Of a stretch of DNA of 59,222 nucleotides, positions 54,185-59,222 are shown piece by piece; position 1 is the first letter of the stretch; the number at the start of each line of letters is the position of its first letter. The DNA comes from Spirochaetaceae bacterium (GTDB lineage: Bacteria; Spirochaetota; Spirochaetia; Treponematales; Rectinemataceae). The stretch is from assembly GCA_003452735.1 (NCBI GenBank), contig DMNL01000175.1, positions 1-59,222 on the forward strand, written 5' to 3'. The notes beneath the pieces were generated by a model. That model made no database searches. It was given only the letters and a program-made list of their open reading frames with translations, and was not told the origin of the DNA. Position numbers and translations under genes: made by a program.

Positions 54185-55500
54185 AATCTCAAAGTTTCAA
54201 AAGATTGTTTGGTAACATAGATTATTATCTGCTTTTCTCATGCTTTTTACTCTGTGCATTGGGAATTGTTGCAATCTATTCATCAGGAATCGATGCAGAA
54301 GGAGTCACTGTCTCTAATGAATACTTAAAACAAATAATATGGTTTGGTATTGGAGTCTTTTTGCTGATTGCTGCAGCAGTTTTCGATTTTTCAAGATATA
54401 AAGATATGGTATGGATATTATTTGCCTTTGCAATATTGCTACTAATTATAACACTGCTTGCAGGAAAAGTAGTTAATGGAGCCAGATCATGGCTTGGAAT
54501 TGGTGGTATCGGTATTCAGCCAGCTGAATTTACGAAGATCGCAACAGTTTTAATGCTTGCACGTTACCTAGAATCTGCGGAATTTGATTCAAGCTTTAAG
54601 AAGTTATTGATGACTGGCCTTATCATGAGTATTCCATTGGCCTTAATTCTGGCGCAACCTGACTTTGGTTCCGCTCTTGTATTCATTCCAGCGGCTCTTG
54701 TAATGCTTACCTTGGCCGATGTGGATTTTCAATATATTCTATTTGGAGTTTTATCAATAGTCGGGGTTTTCCTATTTCTAAGCCTTCCTTTATATGCATC
54801 AAATCACCCAAACCCAGAAAATATCTTATTCACTGCTATAACAAATAAGAATGTTTTGATAGCTATACTTATCTTTATACTTGTAATATCGATTATCTCT
54901 GGAATCGGATGGCTTAAATTCAAGAAGCGATATTATTACTGGCTCTCATATAGTATGGCAATTTTGGCCATTTCAACGATAGGAGCAATTATCGCTCATA
55001 GTATATTAAAGCCTTATCAGATAATGAGATTGCTTGTATTCATAGATCCAAGTATCGATCCCAAAGGCTCAGGTTGGAACATTCTCCAGAGCATTACTGC
55101 TATTGGATCTGGCGGTTTTTGGGGGAAAGGATTCTTGCAAGGCACTCATAGTCATGCCAGGTATATTCCACAACAGAGCACAGATTTCATTTTTTCTATA
55201 ATAGCAGAAGAATTCGGTTTTGTAGGTTGTATCGTACTTTTTATTCTATATGGAATTCTCTTATTTCGATGTATTGTTCTCATCGAAACATCCAAGGATC
55301 GATTTAGCCAATATGTTATCGGTGGGCTGTTGGGCATATTTGCATTTCACTTTATGATCAATATCGGAATGGCAATGGGAATAATGCCAGTAACTGGAAT
55401 ACCCCTATATTTTGTCTCTTATGGTGGTTCATCTCTCTGGACAGGCTTAATATCCATTGGCATTCTAACTGGAATTTCTGCGCGCAGGTATTCAGCATGA
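54181..55500 (+). CDS. rodA: Peptidoglycan glycosyltransferase RodA
   Basis: 439 residues, about ten membrane segments of the SEDS family. Conserved pieces include SWLGIGGIGIQPAEFTKIA, the QPDFGSALVFIP region, GKGFLQGTHSHARYIPQQST (DFIF follows) with the family Pro/Asp, and VSYGGSS near the end. RodA polymerises glycan strands with PBP2. A ~60-residue hydrophobic stretch between membrane segments (about 195-265) is longer than usual. Coupled on both sides by ATGA overlaps. Confidence 0.95.
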   Translation: MKSQSFKRLFGNIDYYLLFSCFLLCALGIVAIYSSGIDAEGVTVSNEYLKQIIWFGIGVFLLIAAAVFDFSRYKDMVWILFAFAILLLIITLLAGKVVNGARSWLGIGGIGIQPAEFTKIATVLMLARYLESAEFDSSFKKLLMTGLIMSIPLALILAQPDFGSALVFIPAALVMLTLADVDFQYILFGVLSIVGVFLFLSLPLYASNHPNPENILFTAITNKNVLIAILIFILVISIISGIGWLKFKKRYYYWLSYSMAILAISTIGAIIAHSILKPYQIMRLLVFIDPSIDPKGSGWNILQSITAIGSGGFWGKGFLQGTHSHARYIPQQSTDFIFSIIAEEFGFVGCIVLFILYGILLFRCIVLIETSKDRFSQYVIGGLLGIFAFHFMINIGMAMGIMPVTGIPLYFVSYGGSSLWTGLISIGILTGISARRYSA

Positions 55501-58205
55501 ATACGAACTTTATAGATCCTCTAAGAGATATTGGAGAAGCACTTTTTGAGGTACAAAAGCCTGCTCGCTACACTGGAGGAGAGTGTAGCGCTTTTTCATC
55601 AATAGACCCTCTAGATTCCCGACTGAGAATTGCACTTTCTTTTCCTGATTTATATGAGATTGGAATGTCGAACAATGCTATTAGAATTATATATTCGATG
55701 CTCAATGAACAGAGGAGCGCTCTCGTTTGTGAACGGGTCTTCTCGCCTGCTCCGGATTTTGAACATTTACTTATGGAAAAACAACTTCCTCTTTACACGC
55801 TTGAAAGTGGAATTCCTCTTAACAAGGTAGATGTCCTGGCATTCAGTATTGGGTATGAGCTTCTTGCTACTAATATCCTTGCAATAATGGACAGAGGCTG
55901 GATTCCTCTCGAAACTAAAAAGAGAGGAGAAAAAGATCCAATCATAATTGCTGGAGGACCAGCTATTACAAATCCCTTGCCTTTTGCTGAATTTTTGGAT
56001 GCGGTTTGGATTGGTGAAGCTGAAGAAGGATTCACAGAGCTTATGCTTAGACTAGCAAAGCTAAAAAGCAATGGAGCAACTCGAATTGAAAAGTTAAAAG
56101 CCTTGGCTTTACATTCTTCGATATGGATATCTCCCTTTTTACAAGAGTTAGGGATACCAACAAAAAAAAAGGTAAAACGAGCTATCTATCAGGACTTCTA
56201 TAGAACAACCTATACATCCAACTTTCCATATCCAGTAATCAATCCTGTTCATTCTCATGGTTCTGTCGAGATAATGAGGGGCTGCCCTAATGGTTGTCGT
56301 TTTTGCCATGCCGGTTATTTTTACCGTCCTCAGCGATCGAAATTTCCTTCAATCATCAAGAAGGAAGTAGAGGATTTGATTATAAAGAAAGGATATACCG
56401 AAATCACACTTTCTTCTCTGTCTTCAGGTGATTATCCCGATATTATTGGACTATTCAATGACCTTACCGCATTATGGTCGAAATATAATGTATCGTTTCA
56501 GCTTCCAAGTTTAAAGGTAGATAGTTTCACTTTACCACTTATAGAAAAAATATCTGAAGTAAGAAAATCGGGTTTGACCTTCGCGATAGAAACACCTCTT
56601 GATTCATGGCAATGCGGTATTAATAAGCGTGTTCCATTGGAAAAAATTAAAGCAATACTTCATGAAGCAAAACTTAAAGGGTTTAAATCGGCCAAATTCT
56701 ATTTCATGATAGGCCTTCCAGTAGCCGAAAGGGGTAATGGAGAAGAAGAAGCGATTATTAACTACCTAAATAATATCGCAAGCATTGAACATATTGCGAT
56801 TCATGTGAACATAGGTACTTTCATTCCCAAACCTCACACACCTTTCGAAAGAGAAGAACAATTATCCGAATATGAATCTCTAAAAATAATAAAGAATATA
56901 CGAAAAAATTTAAGATCTACTAAAAACATTGAAATAAGTTATCATTCGCCGTTTTTATCAGTTCTTGAAGGCTTGATTTCCAGAGGTGACGAATCTATTG
57001 GCGAAATTATTCTATATGCCTATAAAAAAGGCGCTAGATTGGATGCATGGGAAGAGTATATCGATCCCGATATTTGGAATAATGCGCTGAAAAATTACAA
57101 TTCAAAAAGAGGGGAGGGGGCTTGGCAAAGATTCTTAGCAAGAAGGGATGAAAATGAAAATCTTCCATGGAATGAGATTTCATTTAAAATATCTTCAAAG
57201 TGGCTTAAAAATGAAAGCAAGAAAGCTAAAAGCAATCAATTAACTTTAATTTGTAATGATAATTGTACTAATAGATGCGGTGTCTGCGACAATAAGAACT
57301 CAATAGTATCTTATAATATACTATATAAAGATATAAAAGACAGCAGCCTCCCAATTTTTAGCGTTGAAGGAAAAAATATAAGATCTATTAACAATAATGA
57401 TAATGTCTCATCATTAGATATCGATAAAAGCGATGGCATTAGTTTCATAAATTGTGCTGACATTTTAAATAATTATATAGATTTCAAATCGACTACTGCA
57501 ATAAAAATCATATGTGTTTGGGAGAAAAAAGATATAGCAGTATTATATCCAATGCATGATGTAGCAAAGGCTTTTTATAGAGCATTTCAAATATCTGGTC
57601 TCTCAATAGCATATACTCGCGGATACAATCCTATGCCTAGAATCGAGCTTTCTCCACCTTTGCCTCTAGGAGTTGAGGGAGAAAATGAAATACTAATTGC
57701 TTGGATTAATATATCGCAAGATAATATTTCGCAGATCAATAGATTATTTTCTTTGCATCAAGAAAATATTCTTTATTTGATCAATTTGAATCTTCCCAAA
57801 GGGCTTTATCTTAAAAATATTAAGGTAGGCGTTTTCCCCCAAGAAAAAAGAAAGACAATAGGATCTTTACTTAAGGCTACGGCATGGAAATATGAATTTA
57901 TAGGCAAGCCTTCTTATTCAAAGGCTGTAGATATATTGAAAGAATATTCAGACTTTTTTATACCGATAAATGTTACAGAAGCTGTAGATAATTCATCTGA
58001 AAATGAGATAGAGTTATTAGAAAAATTTTCTGGAAGTTCTGGTAAAACTATTAGCTTTTTTAAGATACTTAAAGAAAATTCTTATTCTTTTTGTTTCCAG
58101 AATAAAAATATTGAATCATCTCGTAAATATTTTAGCGCTAAAAGAATAGGTTGTTATGGCTACAACGAAAGCAATGGCTATGATTTACTTCAAAATATCC
58201 TTTAA
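55497..58205 (+). CDS. Radical SAM protein fused to DUF2344 (TIGR03960/TIGR03936-type)
   Basis: 902 residues, start overlapping rodA. A B12-binding-like N-terminal domain (about 1-250) precedes the radical SAM domain with CPNGCRFC near residue 263, a B12-type radical-SAM family. A second Cys cluster (CNDNC ... CGVC, about 582-595) and the C-terminal DUF2344 domain (AKAFYRAFQISGLSIAYTRG, NPMPRIELSPPLPLG) follow. In other bacteria these two parts occur fused or as adjacent genes. Substrate unknown. The final third is noticeably more AT-rich and more diverged than the first. Confidence 0.85.
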   Translation: MNTNFIDPLRDIGEALFEVQKPARYTGGECSAFSSIDPLDSRLRIALSFPDLYEIGMSNNAIRIIYSMLNEQRSALVCERVFSPAPDFEHLLMEKQLPLYTLESGIPLNKVDVLAFSIGYELLATNILAIMDRGWIPLETKKRGEKDPIIIAGGPAITNPLPFAEFLDAVWIGEAEEGFTELMLRLAKLKSNGATRIEKLKALALHSSIWISPFLQELGIPTKKKVKRAIYQDFYRTTYTSNFPYPVINPVHSHGSVEIMRGCPNGCRFCHAGYFYRPQRSKFPSIIKKEVEDLIIKKGYTEITLSSLSSGDYPDIIGLFNDLTALWSKYNVSFQLPSLKVDSFTLPLIEKISEVRKSGLTFAIETPLDSWQCGINKRVPLEKIKAILHEAKLKGFKSAKFYFMIGLPVAERGNGEEEAIINYLNNIASIEHIAIHVNIGTFIPKPHTPFEREEQLSEYESLKIIKNIRKNLRSTKNIEISYHSPFLSVLEGLISRGDESIGEIILYAYKKGARLDAWEEYIDPDIWNNALKNYNSKRGEGAWQRFLARRDENENLPWNEISFKISSKWLKNESKKAKSNQLTLICNDNCTNRCGVCDNKNSIVSYNILYKDIKDSSLPIFSVEGKNIRSINNNDNVSSLDIDKSDGISFINCADILNNYIDFKSTTAIKIICVWEKKDIAVLYPMHDVAKAFYRAFQISGLSIAYTRGYNPMPRIELSPPLPLGVEGENEILIAWINISQDNISQINRLFSLHQENILYLINLNLPKGLYLKNIKVGVFPQEKRKTIGSLLKATAWKYEFIGKPSYSKAVDILKEYSDFFIPINVTEAVDNSSENEIELLEKFSGSSGKTISFFKILKENSYSFCFQNKNIESSRKYFSAKRIGCYGYNESNGYDLLQNIL

Positions 58206-58331
58206 CCAAATAATGCATATAAACTTTTGTTCGGATCGAAGTTGATCTTAGCATTAATAGATTTTCGAGTTTATTGGTAGACAGAATATACATTATGCGA
58301 ACAAACTGATATCAATCGCAATAAATATTTT

Positions 58332-58353
58332 GGTACTTTGAATTCTAAGTACC
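58332..58353. terminator. Inverted repeat at the right-hand convergent junction
   Basis: GGTACTT (58332-58338) / AAGTACC (58347-58353), 7-bp stem, 8-base loop; it includes the lipoprotein stop codon. T-tracts are weak, so terminator function is uncertain. Confidence 0.3.
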
Positions 58354-59103
58354 ACCAGGAATGTACTCTACTGACGGCTCAAGGATGACTGGATCGCTAT
58401 AGACATTTTTCATCGTGGAAGGATCAAATCCATAGGCAAAAGCAAAGAATACTATATAAACTGAGCCACCTGGCGTGACAGAATTTGTTCCTGCGTAGTC
58501 TCGATCGCCAACTTTATATTCTGAAGACCGATAAAAATCAGCTTTTACAATATCAGCACTACTCGCAGTATCACTTCTGTTTCGCACAATAGAATCAATC
58601 ACAGTATTTGAGCCTTCATCCGTAAGCGTCCATGTTCCTTGCGTATTCATATTAAGGTTATATTTATTGCTAGATACCTTAATTAATGACTCCTTTTTAA
58701 TTAATGGACTAATATCAAGAGAATATTGACCAGATGCAGATATTCTATGCTTCAAAGGGTAATATTGATAATAATTAGCCGTCTGAATTACATTGGAGCT
58801 TGTCATGTTTCTGATGTTATAATAGCTCTGTTCTGCTTCATTTTTATCATCAAAAACTCGATAATATATTTCGTAACCGAGAAATATTGAAGAGATAGTT
58901 GGCTCGTCGATATTTTCCTTGTTATGATAAATGACTAACACTCCGTTGGCTGAAGAGAAATCATCTGGAGGAAATAAATACTCAGCCGTTGGAAGCCCAC
59001 AAGATATCATTATAATAAAAAAACATACAATGGATATCTCAAATAAAGTGGCTATGAGGTGAGACATAAGTCTAAAGCTTCTCTTTCCCCTCTCCCCTCT
59101 CAT
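58345..59103 (-). CDS. Putative lipoprotein of unknown function
   Basis: 252 residues from the ATG at 59103; the ATG at 59067 (M13) is an alternative. The longer start keeps a positively charged n-region (MRGERGKRSFRLM) before the hydrophobic stretch and the lipobox IISC-type sequence IMISCG. The mature part is rich in Ser, Asn, Tyr and Thr with no recognised domain and looks beta-rich. Such surface or periplasmic lipoproteins are abundant in spirochaetes. Convergent with the radical-SAM gene. Bases 59104-59222 upstream hold no clear gene. Confidence 0.6.
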   Translation of the reverse strand: MRGERGKRSFRLMSHLIATLFEISIVCFFIIMISCGLPTAEYLFPPDDFSSANGVLVIYHNKENIDEPTISSIFLGYEIYYRVFDDKNEAEQSYYNIRNMTSSNVIQTANYYQYYPLKHRISASGQYSLDISPLIKKESLIKVSSNKYNLNMNTQGTWTLTDEGSNTVIDSIVRNRSDTASSADIVKADFYRSSEYKVGDRDYAGTNSVTPGGSVYIVFFAFAYGFDPSTMKNVYSDPVILEPSVEYIPGGT

Positions 59104-59222
59104 CCTTTTTAGCCACCTTATCTATTAAGATAACGTCCTTATCTAGGATTTTCTTAGTCAGCAAGACCCTGTGCTTTCAAGTATATCACGCGATTCTTAC
59201 CTAACATCGCCCATTCGGAATC

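Noticed and set aside
58226..58305. TTTGTTCG / CGAACAAA inverted repeat after the radical-SAM gene
   Set aside because: Eight-base arms more than 60 bases apart without further pairing; likely chance in AT-rich DNA.

Overview
The window reads as chromosomal DNA of a spirochaete close to Treponema and its relatives. The evidence is a two-membrane envelope set (tamB-bamA, lptF-lptG), Treponema-like gene neighbourhoods (tamB-bamA-mutS; rimP-nusA-infB-rbfA-truB-ribF-rpsO-pnp; dnaG-rpoD-zinc-ribbon-rnpB-TPR-mreBCD-mrdA-rodA), a very large GreA fusion and AT-rich coding DNA. Nearly everything is core housekeeping. I see no transposase, integrase, phage gene, restriction system or CRISPR array.

Layout. 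(1) 1-6476: the 3' part of a tamB-like gene running in from the left edge, then bamA. The first ~1.64 kb of tamB is a striking anomaly: the coding strand is almost free of cytosine and over half guanine, yet stays open in one frame and joins seamlessly to a normal TamB C-terminus. (2) 6556-9890: mutS and a comF-type phosphoribosyltransferase. (3) 10274-19496: the translation/RNA operon from rimP to pnp. (4) 19614-23750: dut, the LPS-export permeases lptF and lptG, and tgt. (5) Minus strand 23818-27480: a TPR gene and the greA fusion. (6) 27638-30772: rpe, two secreted-protein genes and dtd, ending at a bidirectional terminator. (7) Minus strand 30862-34766: ppdK (with an AT-hook-like tail), a lipoprotein and a DUF503 gene, divergent from metG. 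(8) 34833-42135: metG, a FemAB-like gene, the AMMECR1/Memo pair on the minus strand, a small coiled-coil gene, a galactokinase-family gene that has lost its catalytic residues, and surE. (9) 42230-42408: tRNA-Thr and tRNA-Tyr with promoter and terminator. (10) 42508-48459: YkgJ-like gene, mltG, dnaG, rpoD, zinc-ribbon coiled-coil gene. (11) RNase P RNA. (12) 48900-58205: TPR gene, mreB, mreC, mreD, mrdA, rodA and a radical-SAM gene. (13) A lipoprotein gene on the minus strand at the right edge.

The genes form a growth-and-envelope programme: outer-membrane assembly (TamB/BamA), LPS-type lipid export (LptF/G), cell-wall elongation (MreBCD, PBP2, RodA, MltG, FemAB-like), and ribosome, tRNA and transcription functions. 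Many starts are translationally coupled (ATGA, TAATG or GTGA overlaps).

The observations most worth a second look are the cytosine-depleted tamB block with an in-frame direct repeat at its boundary, the catalytically dead galactokinase homologue, possible leaderless promoters for galK-like, mutS and a small ORF, the AT-hook-like tail on PPDK, the zinc-ribbon tail on NusA, and a RibF without a recognisable flavokinase motif.
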